Under the pieces are notes generated by a model. The model made no database searches. It was not told the origin of the DNA and was given only the letters and a program-made list of their open reading frames with translations. A DNA stretch of 64,000 nt, taken from Morella rubra (Eukaryota > Streptophyta > Magnoliopsida > Fagales > Myricaceae). The stretch lies in NCBI GenBank assembly GCA_003952965.2, contig CM025856.1:10799247-10863246 (forward strand). Reading direction: 5' to 3'. Made by a program: the position numbers and the translations under genes. Positions 12,323 through 24,229 of the stretch are shown piece after piece. Position 1 is the first letter of the stretch, and each line of letters begins with the position of its first letter.

Positions 12323-12862
12323 GGTTATTGTAATTTATAAAACGGTATTGGATTTTGTTGAAATTTATATATATATATTTCGTCATCTGAATGCAATGAT
12401 ATATCAGAATCATATTCTTCAAATAATGTTTCATCAATGATATTTTCAACAGTATATATAAGCACGAGATATGAACCATAAATAATATTGAGAAATAAAA
12501 ATGCAAACAACGTATTCAATGTTCTGTTAAGCAATAAAGTAATAGCAATTAAAACTGAAAATCTTGACTCATATTGAAATAATATTCAAAGTTTACAAAG
12601 TACAATAATGAAAGCACACTTACAAGATGAACTTGAAAAACTTGAAAACTAGAAATTTGATATTGCGAGAAGAGAAGAAGATCAAAGGATTGCAAGGGTA
12701 AGTAGGGAATGAAGAAAGGTAGTTGAAATATTTTGGAAAGAGAGAGTCTGGTAAGCGTAAGAGTAATGAAGGCTTTGAAGATTTGAGAGAAGTGAGAGAA
12801 TTGGGAAAGCAGAGAGAAGTGGCTTTGAATGCACTCTGCCAAAAATGAAAGAAGAGGTCAGG

Positions 12863-12869
12863 TTATATA
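12863..12869 (-). promoter_or_regulatory. TATA-box candidate of the endogenous pararetrovirus
   Basis: CTATATAA on the minus strand, downstream of the second ORF and upstream of a leader-like stretch with short ORFs. This is where caulimovirids keep the promoter for the pregenomic RNA. Positional inference only. Confidence 0.4.
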
Positions 12870-13054
12870 GAAATGAGAACAGGACAAATGACTTGAGATA
12901 TCCTTTGATATTTTTGAACAGTAAGGGTATTTTTGGAAAGACATGACCAGTGATATTTGTCGGGAACAATAATAATTATCTTGAACAGTAGTTACTGTCG
13001 GCAGCTTTATTCTGATATTTGCAAAATGACACTTATATCCTTCACGCCATATAA

Positions 13055-14340
13055 TTATCCGTCAAAAGAACGTTGTAAGACTTCTATTTCTTCAATGGAA
13101 AGTTCCAACTCGTAACCAACATAAGGGTCTTGAGCATTATCTTCATATTGAGGACTGATATCTGGGAATGCACTGGAAGCAGCAGTATCTTCAACTGTAT
13201 CTTCTTCAGATAATTGAGATAAAACTTCTAATAATTCTTTCTTGTAATCATCACGGGACTGAGCCGCAGCAAGTTTGGCTTGAATTTGAATTTTTTGAGA
13301 AAGGAATTGAGGATGTTTTGCTATGTGGAGTTTGGCTTGGGCAATAGAATTAATGATACTGTCACAGGTAAAAACAGACCACCATTTCACAAAAAAAATT
13401 TTAGAAAGAATTTTGGCATTATTTTCATGGGTAAAAACAAATTTCCAACAAAGTATCTAAGGAAGGAGGTTAAACTGAATGAAAAAGCGAAGGAGAAGGG
13501 GAATATTCTTGCAGAGAGGAGTATCATGGGGATCAAGAGCCCATTGATCATAGGCTTTCTTTAATCCTGGAGGAAGCAATTTTTCATCAGCACCGAATCG
13601 ATCCCACCACTGGAAAACCAATAGGGCATAGGTTCAGGGCATTGAAATCCTTTAAAACGTATGAACCATGTGTGACGATGGGTTTTATTTTCAAAAAATA
13701 AAGCAAAAGTCCATGCATCAACATAGTCATAATAAGTGATATTTTTTAATTGTCTAAATGGTTCAAACAGAGCTCGAAGAGTCCATGGCTGACCCCATTC
13801 TTTTGAAGAAATTATCCTTCGAATAGTGAATTTTAAAAATCCAATATTAGAAGGATCATATTTGCACTGAGTGTTTTCAAATTCAACTGATTTTGTATCC
13901 TGCAAAATATGTTGATAAAATTCCTGGGTAAACATAGGATTGCGTGGAACATAGTTCCACCCTGGTGGTAATATTTGGGATGCAGTTTGATATGGATCTG
14001 GAATGGTATGATATGGATCTTCTACATAACACTCATGTCTGATATATGATTTTAGTATTAAAGGAGTATTGGGTAAAGGAGTAGCAGATGAGGTAGTAGG
14101 AGATGCTTGAAGCTTTTGCCTGAAAGTAGTATTCATATTTGGAAGAGGAGGAGGGACACGTGGTCCTGATATTGGTGGTATTTGTCATAAAACATTAAAT
14201 TGATTATTAATTGGAATGGATCCTGGACGAGGTCTAGGAGCAATTCCACGAAAAGGAATAGGAGGTAATGGAGGAAAAGTATTATCGGATGGAGAAAAAG
14301 TAGAATTCTTATTTTTATTAGAAGAGGAGGAAGAACTCAT
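13055..14340 (-). pseudogene. Pararetroviral second ORF remnant (unknown function)
   Basis: The longest piece is 13561-14136, with a proline- and serine-rich start and a conserved-looking stretch around YVPRNPMFTQEFYQHIL. Another piece lies at 13055-13390. It follows the RT/RNase H remnant on the same strand after a short gap, matching the position of florendovirus ORF2. I do not know a function for this ORF. It is broken and treated as a fossil. Confidence 0.6.
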
Positions 14341-14439
14341 TTTCCCTATAGAAATTCACGGGTTAAAAAATCAGGAATAGAATTATTAGAACCTTTGATA
14401 TATTCAATATCAAAATAAAAAAACATAAATGATTGCTTG

Positions 14440-15607
14440 CTATCGGGCAAAAAGATGTTTAGAAGCAAGATTTTTGACATCTTTTAGTAAGATATCTTTA
14501 GCAGATTGACAATCGACACGAATTAAAAAATTTTTATTTAATAAATCATCTTGAAATTTTGAAATACAAAGAACAATTGCTAGTACTTCTTGCTTAATAG
14601 TACTGTATTTTTGTTGGATTGTATTCCATGCATGAGAATGATATCTTACTATTTGTTCTTTAACAGAGTCATGCATGCGTTGCTTGAGTATGCCACCATA
14701 ACCAAGATTTGATGTATCTGTTTCTACGATTTTAAATGAATGTGGGGATGCAATGCCTAAGCATGGTAAATGTTTAACATGCTTTTTTATTTGTTGGACT
14801 ATTACAGTATGTTGATCAGTCCAAGGTAAAGGGTTTTTCTTTAATCGATTAAATAAAGGTTTGCATATTTTTCTTAAATCTTTATAGAACTCACCAATAT
14901 AGTTTAAACTACCAAGGAAACGTTGAAGCTGTTGTTTATCAAGTATTTTGTCTGGAAATTTATCAGCAAATTCAATAGCACGTGATATTGGGATAATGGT
15001 GCCTTTATAAATATTATGACCTAAAAATCTTATTTGAGTTTTAAATAATTTGATTTTAGGGGCAGAAACAACAAGACCATTTTGTTCAATTATTCTCTGA
15101 AATTTATGTAAATGATACCAATGTTGTTTTATTGATTTAGAGAAAATTAAGACATCATCAATATAGACTAAAGCAAAAGAAGTATAGGGAGTAAATATAT
15201 CATTCATAATATTTTGAAATTCAGAAGGGGCATTTTTTAAACCAAAGGGCATGACATTCCATTCAAAATGACCAAAAGGAACAGTAAAAGTTGTTTTATA
15301 TCTATCTTGCTCAGCGACTTGTATTTGATAATATCTAGATTTCATATCAAATTTGGAAAATATACAAGCATCATGCAATCTATTAAGTAAATCTTTTTTT
15401 ATTAGGGAGAGAATATCTTATCCATCTTAAAGTTTTATTTAAAGGTTTGTAATTAATAACAAGTCGAGGGATACCACGTTCCTTTTCAGCATTATTCATG
15501 ACATAAAAAGCGGCACACGACCAAGGAGATTTAGATGGTCGTATTAAACCTTTTTCTAATAAAGATTGAATTTCTTGTTTACAAATTTCTAAATATTCTT
15601 GATTCAT
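14440..15607 (-). pseudogene. Pararetroviral reverse transcriptase / RNase H remnant
   Basis: Contains recognisable blocks: GLIRPSKSPWSCAAFYV, SKFDMKSRYYQIQV, the YIDD catalytic box (FALVYIDDVLIFSKS), RFLGSLNYIGEFY, and RNase H blocks around IKQEVLAIVLCISKFQDDLL and RVDCQSAKDIL. The last two are characteristic of Caulimoviridae rather than Ty3 elements. Part of a larger polyprotein in exogenous relatives. Broken; fossil. Confidence 0.85.
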
Positions 15608-15901
15608 TTAGATTTGTCTAGCTTTTGTAGGTATATTCTTTTCGGAAAATCCTGGTTCATAAGAAGAATTGATATGCTGTTTTTTATTCCAAAAACGCAT
15701 TAGGGACAGAAGAACAAATGGTTTTTTCTATGTTTGCTGATATTGCTGAATTTCTTGTTGTAGTTTACTAGTCATAAGTTGGTCTTCTATTTGATGATAT
15801 ATAATTTCCTGTCGTAAAAATTGTAAATGTTTTCTTTTTCGATTTATTTTAGTTTGATTTAAGATATTAATTTCTTTAGATATAGAAATATTTTTTAAAG
15901 C

Positions 15902-16432
15902 TTAAATATCTCGAGTAAAAGGAGGATAATATAATTTAAAAGTGACTTCATGACCTAAGACTTTAGAAGTGATTCCTTCTTCAGTAACAATAAAAGGATA
16001 AAGTAGAGATAAAAAAGGATTTCCCAATATTACTTTAGAAGTTAAATTTTTAACTAATACAACGGTAGTTTGAAAACAAAAACCATTATTACAAATATGT
16101 ACATTCGGAATTTTATAATTAATGATCATCTTTTGACCATCGGCTTGAGATAATTTTTCTTTTGATTTTTCAAAATATTTAGAATCAATTAAACCTTCTT
16201 GAATACAATTTAAATCAACACCAGAGTCTATTAAAGCAATAGTAGTAAAAGAATAATCTTTAATACGAATGGTTATTTCAGAGTACCATTTTTGAAAAAC
16301 AATTTTATCAATAATATTCAGAAATGAGTCAGAGGGTATAATAGGAAGAGACTCTGAAGAAGTAGGTAAATCAGATATTTGTAATGGTTGTTCATCCTTT
16401 TGGGTTTTAAGAAAACAAATTTCAGTGAGCAA
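15902..16432 (-). pseudogene. Pararetroviral aspartic protease remnant
   Basis: Contains ALIDSGVDLNCIQEGLI, a retropepsin-type active-site block (DSG), then VILGNPFLSLLYPFIV, the usual downstream block. It lies between the coat-protein region and the reverse transcriptase on the same strand, as in caulimovirid polyproteins. Fossil. Confidence 0.75.
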
Positions 16433-16933
16433 ATGATCAGTGATTTTTGTAAAATTGGTTTGTGTATTTTGTAATTGTTTTATTTCTTGTTTAAGTATTT
16501 AAATTTCACTTTGTAAGTCTTTTATGGTAATAGGTTTAGTATTCGAAGAAGAAAATTGAGCTAGTATTGTGCTATAATCATAATGGGTATCTGGTATTTT
16601 AGAATGAGAAGAAGAAGGGACAGAAATATTATTATGCATTTCTAATTCTCTCATTTTTAAAAGATAGGTTTGTTGTAAACTAGGGTCTTGGAGTTTTGAA
16701 ATAATTTCTAATAATAATTGATCAGATTGTGACAACACTGATATTTGTTTTTACAGGTACAATTTTCTTCAAAACAGTTGCAAAGCTGAATTTTATCATT
16801 ATCAGAAGAAGAACTTTCGTATGCAGAAGTGGTTGAAAACTATTATCTGATACAGGTGTTTGATAAGAAGGATTTGTATTAAGAAATATTTTACATAGTT
16901 GAGCTTTTAGTTCAGGAGAAACATCTAATTCTT

Positions 16934-17980
16934 TTATTTATTTTTTAACATAACATTTATTAGCAAAATGACATGTTTTTCCACATTTCCAACAAGTAAT
17001 ATCTTTTTTCTTAATTTTTTGTTTAGTGTTCGTATGGGACGGAAAAGATTTCTTATAAGATTGGGATTTATTATATTTATTTTTAGATTTATACGAATGT
17101 TTATAATAATTCTTATGATGTTTTTTATGTTTTGAAGGAGGTAAAGGAACAGAATAACCACATTGTTCACAGAAAAAGCCTAATTCTTTATGAGTTTGTT
17201 TTTTCTCTATTTCTAAAGTTTTATTTAATTTTAAATCATTACAAATAAGAAAACCAGTTCTATTTATAATATTAATCATTTCACCATAAGTATATTGATC
17301 ATATAAAATAATTCCTTTATCATTAGCTAAATTAATACGAACTTTTTGAGCAAAATAGAAAGGTAAACCTGCTATTAATTTTTCTTTCCAATAAGCTTGA
17401 TTACAATCATCACGTAATAATACTTTTGATAAAAATACATCTTTATACCATCGAAAATCAGCCATTGTAGGACATTTAAGATTTAGCAAAAAATCAAAAG
17501 AACGTTTTCGATATATAGCTAGATCACCTATAAAAAATTTTGTAATAGTATATAATAAGGTATTAACAGAATCAGGTATTTGTTGACCATTACTAAGGAC
17601 AGGATTGTTATCAATATCTCGTTTTATTGCATTTTGAATAATATTACATTCAGTATCATTTAAATATCTATCCCATCAATGTTTTAATTGACCAGTAAAA
17701 CCAGTTAGTAGACAGTTAAAAACTTGTTGTTCTGTTCGATTATTATTGCGTAAGACATTAGCATACATAGCCATTTCATTCAAAATATTAAGAATTTCAT
17801 ATTCAAATATACCATCAATATTCCATTCATAAATTTCATTGGCAAAAAATGAAGAAGTATGAATAAATGTCGTTCTTCATATTGTAAATCAGGAGGTGTT
17901 GGTCGAGGATAATAATTTCTAGAATTTAAGTGATAATATTTTGATGCATTTTTTGTATGTTTAGTTTTAGAGCGATGCAT
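16934..17980 (-). pseudogene. Pararetroviral coat-protein region remnant with zinc knuckle
   Basis: The segment 16938-17489 has a basic lysine- and tyrosine-rich stretch followed by CWKCGKTCHFANKC, the CCHC zinc knuckle of caulimovirid coat proteins. Upstream blocks such as YWKEKLIAGLPFYFA resemble the capsid core. The segment 17780-17980 is a further basic piece. Fossil. Confidence 0.7.
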
Positions 17981-17999
17981 TTTATTAAGATTTAGGTCT

Positions 18000-18740
18000 T
18001 TTGGGAATTGAGATTCTAATTGTTATAATTCGAGCTCAGGAGTATCAGATTCAGAATCAGAAGTAATAATAGGACTAGAAGATGAACTGGATTGATTTAA
18101 AACTTGTATTTTAGAAGAAGAAGCAGTATTTTTATTCTTTTCATTTATTGATAATTTGGCAAGCAGTTCATTAATTTTATCTAATTTCTGTGGTAGCTTC
18201 TGCTGCATTTAAAGGAGGCATGGGTGGTAATTCATGAGGAATAAACATAGGTTGAGGTTTGGAAGTTTTGACAGGAGCTGAAGGTTTTATTAAATATTCA
18301 AGTTTTGTTAAATGAATGCCTAGTTGATTCAAATAAATATTTGTATAATTATTTTGTTGAATAATATTATCAAAGTTTTTATCATTATTGTTTAGAGTAT
18401 TAACTTTATAAAGAGTTGCAAAATATTTTTTGATTGATGATCTAGGTTAATGGTAGTTTTTGGAGGATAAAATTCATAAATTTGTTGACTATTAGTGGTA
18501 AGCCATGGTATTTCTTTGGTAAGAACATTTAAAGTAGGTAAATATTGTTCCATGAAAAGAAAGGTATATGTTGTTGAACTGTATTTAAATGATTATAATA
18601 AACATTGCGTATATAAGCTTGATCTAGTTTATCATAAGTATCAAAAAACCAAAAAATTTGTAAAAGATTCAGCCTATGTTTGGATTGTAAAAAAATTTTC
18701 ACAATTATTTTTTCACCGACTCCAATATCTTTTTTCAAAC
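18000..18740 (-). pseudogene. N-terminal pararetroviral polyprotein remnant
   Basis: Serine- and acid-rich coding-like pieces (18023-18208, 18529-18738) upstream of the coat-protein region on the same strand. The movement-protein domain expected here is not convincingly visible. Similarity fades near 18740, taken as the end of the fossil. Confidence 0.45.
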
Positions 18741-19169
18741 TCCAACAATTTTTTCATCAATTCTATTAGAATCTACACTACTTTTAACAAAAAAAAAAAA
18801 ATTCACAACTTTCTTACATGCCTTAGAAGAACTCATCCCCAAAAGCTAGCTCAAGAGGGAAGGGAGCCTAAGGAATATAAAACTCACACTGACATCTTAT
18901 ACTACCAATGTAGGACGATCTCATACTCTCAAAATGATCCATAACATTCAACTGTGAAACAATTTTTTAAAAACAAAAAAAAAATTGTGGCAAATATGTT
19001 TGCGGCCATCTTTGATCAAAGAGCGAACCTACCACATACTTACTCTATAAAGGAAGTAAACCAACCTCTTTTACAGAAGTTTTAAATAATGCAACTTCCA
19101 AATATGGATGCAGCCATATTTGGAAAGAAGCACTTGGAAAGTTGGGAAGACGAAGCTACTTAATAGTAA
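18741..19169. other. Anonymous AT-rich sequence
   Basis: Holds short A-runs and no recognised coding or repeat structure. It separates the pararetrovirus fossil from the Mutator-like element. Confidence 0.5.
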
Positions 19170-21659
19170 GGCTTAAATGCATCCACAATCCCTGTAGTAT
19201 GAGAATGTTGCAAATATATTCCTAGGGTAACAAAAGTTGTTTTTAAATCCCTACGGTAACCGTTAAACTTATATCTTTTCATCAGTCCCCGTTAAAAAAA
19301 TTAACTAAATCTGGTGACGTGGCAAGCATAAGCTATTAAATGTATGCCCTCAAAACCAAATATTTTATTGAATGATTATGAGATAATTGTTGTTATAATT
19401 ATTGTTGTCAATTGATCACTTGTATATTATTATTTTGGGTACGTGCAATGACATTAGATGTCATACTGTTGAGCAACATTGTAGAAAAATCAGGCCAATG
19501 ATTAATGAATTGGAGGAGGGAGTATGATTTTTCGGATCCTTATTAACTCACTTTGTTCTAGACTATGATACATGATAATGTACAAATAGATCTACACTCG
19601 TTGTGCCTCTATAAGATAGAATGATGGACTCCGTCATTGAGGTGGTGACTTAAGCAAACGAGTGGGTGCAATGTAAAAGTACATGCATTGAACGGATCAA
19701 ATATGAATACCTTTTGGAAACGATCACTGATGTAGAGAACGGTATTCAACACAATTAGCTTATGTTGTTCTTAGACCTGAGAGAGTTATGCAGTTTGTTT
19801 GTTATATGCTTGTGCTTTGACTGAGTCGTTTGGTGATGGTCTTCGCAGACAGATTTCTTGATGAGTATGTTCATTATGTCTATAGATTATTTGACTCAAA
19901 TAAAATCGCTGCAGCGAGTTTTTGGTGAAAAATTTTTCATTTTTTATTTATATATAATATGTAAATAATTATTTGCGAAAATAATTTTTAGAAACTTTTG
20001 AGAGTCAAACTGGATACAGACTGATAATTAAGAATTATATGAGCTAGGGATTTTATCAGTGATATTATTCCGATCCTATTAGTTCATGTGGAATATGGTA
20101 TGGTGGAAGGATAAATAAGCATATAATTGTTAGCAAAAGGGATTTCATAAAAACAATCTCATTATCTCGGGGTCAATTGTGATATGTTAATGGACATGAT
20201 CACACAATTTGTAGAAGCTCATTAATTCGGATTACAAAATATAAGGGAGTTTAGTGAAAAAGAGTTTTTAATGATGATCCTACGGCCGAGATTTAAGGTC
20301 CTTAAAGATCCTACGCATAAGCACAGTTTAGTTCTGGCAAGCCATTATAAAAGACTCAGAAATTCATTTGAGATTAAGAAATTTTTTTAAAAGTTTTGAG
20401 ACTCTCTCTCTCTAAAGATACTCTTTCTCTAGAAAAATCTGTGCACATGGATCTGACAGAGACAGTACATTTAGACTGTTTTGATTCGAAAATTATTTTT
20501 CGCTGCGTTTCACATTCTTTCATAAGCCATGTAAGCAATGCCCAGTCATTTTTATAAAGTCCAATCAACACCTAGTCACGCGAAAAAAGCACATGACATT
20601 GTGAATAAATTTTCTTCCTCCTACTCAAAAGTAAACGGTGTCGTATACCCACGACCCCGTAAATAATCTCCCCCTTCTTCTCCTTCCAAGAAACTGGTAA
20701 ATCCCGAACCAAGCCCATTCCTAAATTTCTGTCCCAATTTATTGTTCCTCCCCTGCGACTGATCAGCTCAGATCAAGGACCATAGTTCTAAAGCCATGAA
20801 GCACTCTTCCTCCCGAATCACTTCAAGGCAAAGAAATCAACTTCAAGACGAATCACTTTCGCACTTTCCACGAGTTTCTAAGACACAATGCAGAAGAGAC
20901 GTTTGGCCAATTTCAATTGCCCTCTCAGAATGTGGAGAGCTTGAATCAAGCAAACAGTCAAACTGGATAGGATACCAACTATATTAGACATTTTTTGCTT
21001 GTCTTTTTTTTTTATTATATTTTTTCTCGTTATAGTCTTACAGTTTCTAACTAGTAGCGTCCGTATTCCAATGGCAGGGGACGCACGAGACTGGAACGGT
21101 TTATTGTTCTGTTTTTTCCTTGGCAATAGAAGAAGAAAAGAAAAAAAAAAGTCCACACTTCCGAAGGGCCAAAGACCTTAGAAATCAGCTTCTGATCTTG
21201 CCCTTTCCACCAGCTTTCTAATCTTCTTCACTAATCAGCACTATTTGCAAGCTCTTCAATTAGGGGTTACTGTGCGTAGGAAGTTCTCGCAGGGGAAGGA
21301 AAATTTGGGGGAGAAAGACTTTAGGGTTTTGAGAGTTATGCTGAAGGCACGCGACGCGGTTCAGCTTGCTGGGATTTTCATTTTTAATTTAAGTGCTTAC
21401 GTGGATTTATTTGATGATTGGGCATTGACTGTGCATAAGATGTGTGAATGGTGGACCCAAGTTGCCATGTGACTTTATTTGATTTATGCGTACATGGCTT
21501 ATACTTGCCACATCACCTAGTTCATTTTGTTTTTTTAATGAAGATAGAAGAATATAGATTTAACGGAAACATTATCACAGGGACTTAAAAATAATTTTTG
21601 TTACTGAAAAACATATTTGTAATATTCTCATAAGACAAGACTGTAGATAGATTTAAGCC
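19170..21659. mobile_element. Mutator-like non-autonomous element with long terminal inverted repeats
   Basis: The left end (GGCTTAAATGCATCCACAAT..., 19170-19333 and on past a nested LTR) is the inverted counterpart of the right end (about 21485-21659, ending ...ATTTAAGCC). They share ordered blocks over about 170 bases, with moderate divergence. The flanks TAATAGTAA (19161-19169) and TAATAATAT (21660-21668) agree at 7 of 9 positions, the size of a Mutator target duplication. No transposase is visible. The internal part (20528-21480) has a short ORF at 21245-21472 without recognised similarity, possibly captured host sequence. A solo LTR (19334-20522) inserted near the left end later. Confidence 0.7.
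19334..20522 (+). repeat. Solo LTR (Copia-type) with perfect 5-bp target duplication
   Basis: 1189 bases between direct copies of TAAGC (19329-19333 and 20523-20527). It starts TATTAAATGTATGCCC, where relatives have TG at the first two bases, and ends ...CACATTCTTTCA. It is related to the minus-strand LTR at 51185-52281 (shared blocks around 19600-19870 and 20050-20350). No internal region is present, so this is the scar left by LTR-LTR recombination. Confidence 0.8.
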
Positions 21660-21909
21660 TAATAATATTAAAACACACGTAGAAATACACCAACAGATCT
21701 ACAAATTCATCTATTGGTCTTTTTAGTATGTTATCCATCTAAAGTCAAATTTTACCATGTTTTTTCTGCTCTTTTCTCCTCCCTTTTGCTTCTGGGTCAA
21801 AAAAAAAAAGACCTTCATTGGCGCGAAAAGGATTGCACGACACTGACATGGATGTCGTTAAACCCAAGGTACCTTATTACGGGCCAGACAGGTGGCCATT
21901 CATTTAAAT
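21660..21909. other. Anonymous sequence between two DNA elements
   Basis: About 250 bases with no recognised feature. Confidence 0.5.
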
Positions 21910-22326
21910 TAGGGCTGTGCATAAGTGGTGGCGGTGGCGGTTATGCCCTCCACCACCACCGCCACCGCTATGGGCGGTTGTCAAAAATAGACACCGCCCT
22001 CGCCACCGTGAAGGGAGGAAACCGGCATCTAACAGTGCCAATTTTGACGGTGGCGGTAGCGGTTACCGCCATCTACACCGGAGATTAAAAAATGAGAAAA
22101 AAAAAAAAAAAAAAAAAAACTAAATCGAATAATCAAAGAGCAAATCTCGTAAAACTTAACAAATCAATAGCAAAAAAATTTTCAGATCTTCACATCTCAA
22201 CCAAATCCTAAACAACTTAACAAAAATTTCTTAAATTGTAACCCGTATAATCAATACCAAATCAAAATCCAAATTCAAAAAAATTTCCAAATCTGAAATC
22301 TCAACCAAATCGTAAATAGCGTAAAA
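21910..22326. mobile_element. hAT-like terminal fragment with GGT-rich repeats, cut by the assembly gap
   Basis: Begins TTAGGGCTGTGCATA, similar to the TAGGGGTGTGCA-type ends common in plant hAT elements. It continues with GGTGGCGGT / ACCGCCACC inverted short repeats (21930-22075), a long A run (about 22091-22119) and AT-rich DNA up to the gap. The other end, if present, is beyond the gap. Weakly supported. Confidence 0.35.
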
Positions 22327-23326
22327 NNNNNNNNNNNNNNNNNNNNNNNNNNNNNNNNNNNNNNNNNNNNNNNNNNNNNNNNNNNNNNNNNNNNNNNNNN
22401 NNNNNNNNNNNNNNNNNNNNNNNNNNNNNNNNNNNNNNNNNNNNNNNNNNNNNNNNNNNNNNNNNNNNNNNNNNNNNNNNNNNNNNNNNNNNNNNNNNNN
22501 NNNNNNNNNNNNNNNNNNNNNNNNNNNNNNNNNNNNNNNNNNNNNNNNNNNNNNNNNNNNNNNNNNNNNNNNNNNNNNNNNNNNNNNNNNNNNNNNNNNN
22601 NNNNNNNNNNNNNNNNNNNNNNNNNNNNNNNNNNNNNNNNNNNNNNNNNNNNNNNNNNNNNNNNNNNNNNNNNNNNNNNNNNNNNNNNNNNNNNNNNNNN
22701 NNNNNNNNNNNNNNNNNNNNNNNNNNNNNNNNNNNNNNNNNNNNNNNNNNNNNNNNNNNNNNNNNNNNNNNNNNNNNNNNNNNNNNNNNNNNNNNNNNNN
22801 NNNNNNNNNNNNNNNNNNNNNNNNNNNNNNNNNNNNNNNNNNNNNNNNNNNNNNNNNNNNNNNNNNNNNNNNNNNNNNNNNNNNNNNNNNNNNNNNNNNN
22901 NNNNNNNNNNNNNNNNNNNNNNNNNNNNNNNNNNNNNNNNNNNNNNNNNNNNNNNNNNNNNNNNNNNNNNNNNNNNNNNNNNNNNNNNNNNNNNNNNNNN
23001 NNNNNNNNNNNNNNNNNNNNNNNNNNNNNNNNNNNNNNNNNNNNNNNNNNNNNNNNNNNNNNNNNNNNNNNNNNNNNNNNNNNNNNNNNNNNNNNNNNNN
23101 NNNNNNNNNNNNNNNNNNNNNNNNNNNNNNNNNNNNNNNNNNNNNNNNNNNNNNNNNNNNNNNNNNNNNNNNNNNNNNNNNNNNNNNNNNNNNNNNNNNN
23201 NNNNNNNNNNNNNNNNNNNNNNNNNNNNNNNNNNNNNNNNNNNNNNNNNNNNNNNNNNNNNNNNNNNNNNNNNNNNNNNNNNNNNNNNNNNNNNNNNNNN
23301 NNNNNNNNNNNNNNNNNNNNNNNNNN
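22327..23326. other. Assembly gap of 1000 N
   Basis: Exactly 1000 undetermined bases, probably a placeholder of arbitrary size. Confidence 0.99.
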
Positions 23327-23920
23327 ATTAAGTAAGCATAATTTTTCGCAGGCAGACTTTCAGCAATAACTAATTCTTTATTCCCTCTCCAAGCAACGAC
23401 TTAACCAACTATGCACTATTAAGAATTTATAAATTATATATGACTAAAAGGATAGAGTTGTTGGTGGCTAGTAGGTGATAGTGATCGTTAGTCCTATAAA
23501 GATCTTAGGTTCTGCATACTCTTTCCTTTTCTAATCCATTGTGGATCCTAAAAGGTTAATATAATGAAGGTTTCTAATTATGTGTACTTGTATCTCCAGG
23601 CCTCCATGCATTATGATATGCTGATCACCAAATACTTGACTAATTGTAAAAATACCCAAGCAGTAGCTATAGGTTTCAACTTGTAATATAAAGATGTACA
23701 TATTATACTACCTGCCCATGAGAAAAAAACACTAATACTTAGTGGTCACTGTTCAAGAGCACCTTTAGTGACAAAATTTTAGTTTCGTCATGCTGAATCA
23801 ACCAACATAAAAGTCTAGCGCATGTTACCTACATCTGAACATGACTCAAAACCGTCCAGATGCATTTTGGGTGACAAACCACTGACCAGTCACAAATATG
23901 TCACGCTTCAATTTCGTCAC
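23327..23920. other. Anonymous sequence, possible DNA-transposon subterminal motifs
   Basis: No genes. From about 23755 to the TRIM insertion there are several GTGAC / GTCAC motifs, including CTTTAGTGACAAAATTTTAG. More lie beyond the TRIMs (for example GTGACGAAA near 25323 and 25352). This pattern is typical of subterminal regions of plant DNA transposons. Confidence 0.35.
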
Positions 23921-24229
23921 TGTTAGAGTCCCACATTGATTATGGACTATTTAATCTTGTGCTTCATAAACCTGTTGGGCCACCTCTTTCCATAGCCAAT
24001 TGGTTTTGGGATGAAACTTGATATAGTATCAGAGCAAAATTTTCTAGGCTTGGCCCACTTGTTTGTGTTCCCCAGTATTGTCCACGTGCATGGACCATGT
24101 TCATTCGGCCTGCACGTGAGGGGGAGTGTTAGAGTCCCACATTGATTAGGGACCATTTAATCATGTGCTTCATATACTTGTTGGGCCAACTCTTCCCATT
24201 GCCAATTGGTTTTGGGATGAAACTTGATA
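23921..24229 (+). mobile_element. TRIM element 1 (very small LTR element, no coding capacity)
   Basis: Two 103-base LTRs (23921-24023 and 24127-24229) beginning TGTTAGAGTCCCACATT, with about 8 mismatches by eye. Between them are a primer-binding site (TAGTATCAGAGC, 24024-24035) and a polypurine tract (GTGAGGGGGAG) just before the second LTR. At 309 bases total it is at the low end for terminal-repeat retrotransposons in miniature. It encodes nothing and depends on other elements. Confidence 0.8.

Larger units (their letters stand above)
12323..18740 (-). mobile_element. Endogenous pararetrovirus (Caulimoviridae, florendovirus-like), broken
   Basis: A virus fossil read on the minus strand. 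The order is: N-terminal polyprotein remnants (about 18000-18740), coat-protein region with zinc knuckle (about 16934-17980), aspartic protease (15902-16432), reverse transcriptase/RNase H (14440-15607), a separate downstream ORF (13055-14340), then a promoter-like and leader-like region (12323-13050). One polyprotein ORF followed by a second ORF of unknown function is the layout described for florendoviruses. The movement-protein region is largely absent. The copy is broken, with perhaps a dozen or more breaks, and cannot be functional. The leader-like sequence ends at the LINE poly-A, and the other end fades near 18740. No terminal repeats were seen, as expected for chance integration. Confidence 0.8.

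Noticed and set aside
18495-18944. Plus-strand ORF of 149 codons
   Set aside because: It is the antisense of the pararetroviral remnant plus adjacent AT-rich DNA, with no recognisable protein features.
21714-22123. Overlapping plus-strand ORFs rich in glycine, proline and histidine
   Set aside because: They are produced by the GGTGGCGGT repeat of the hAT-like fragment.
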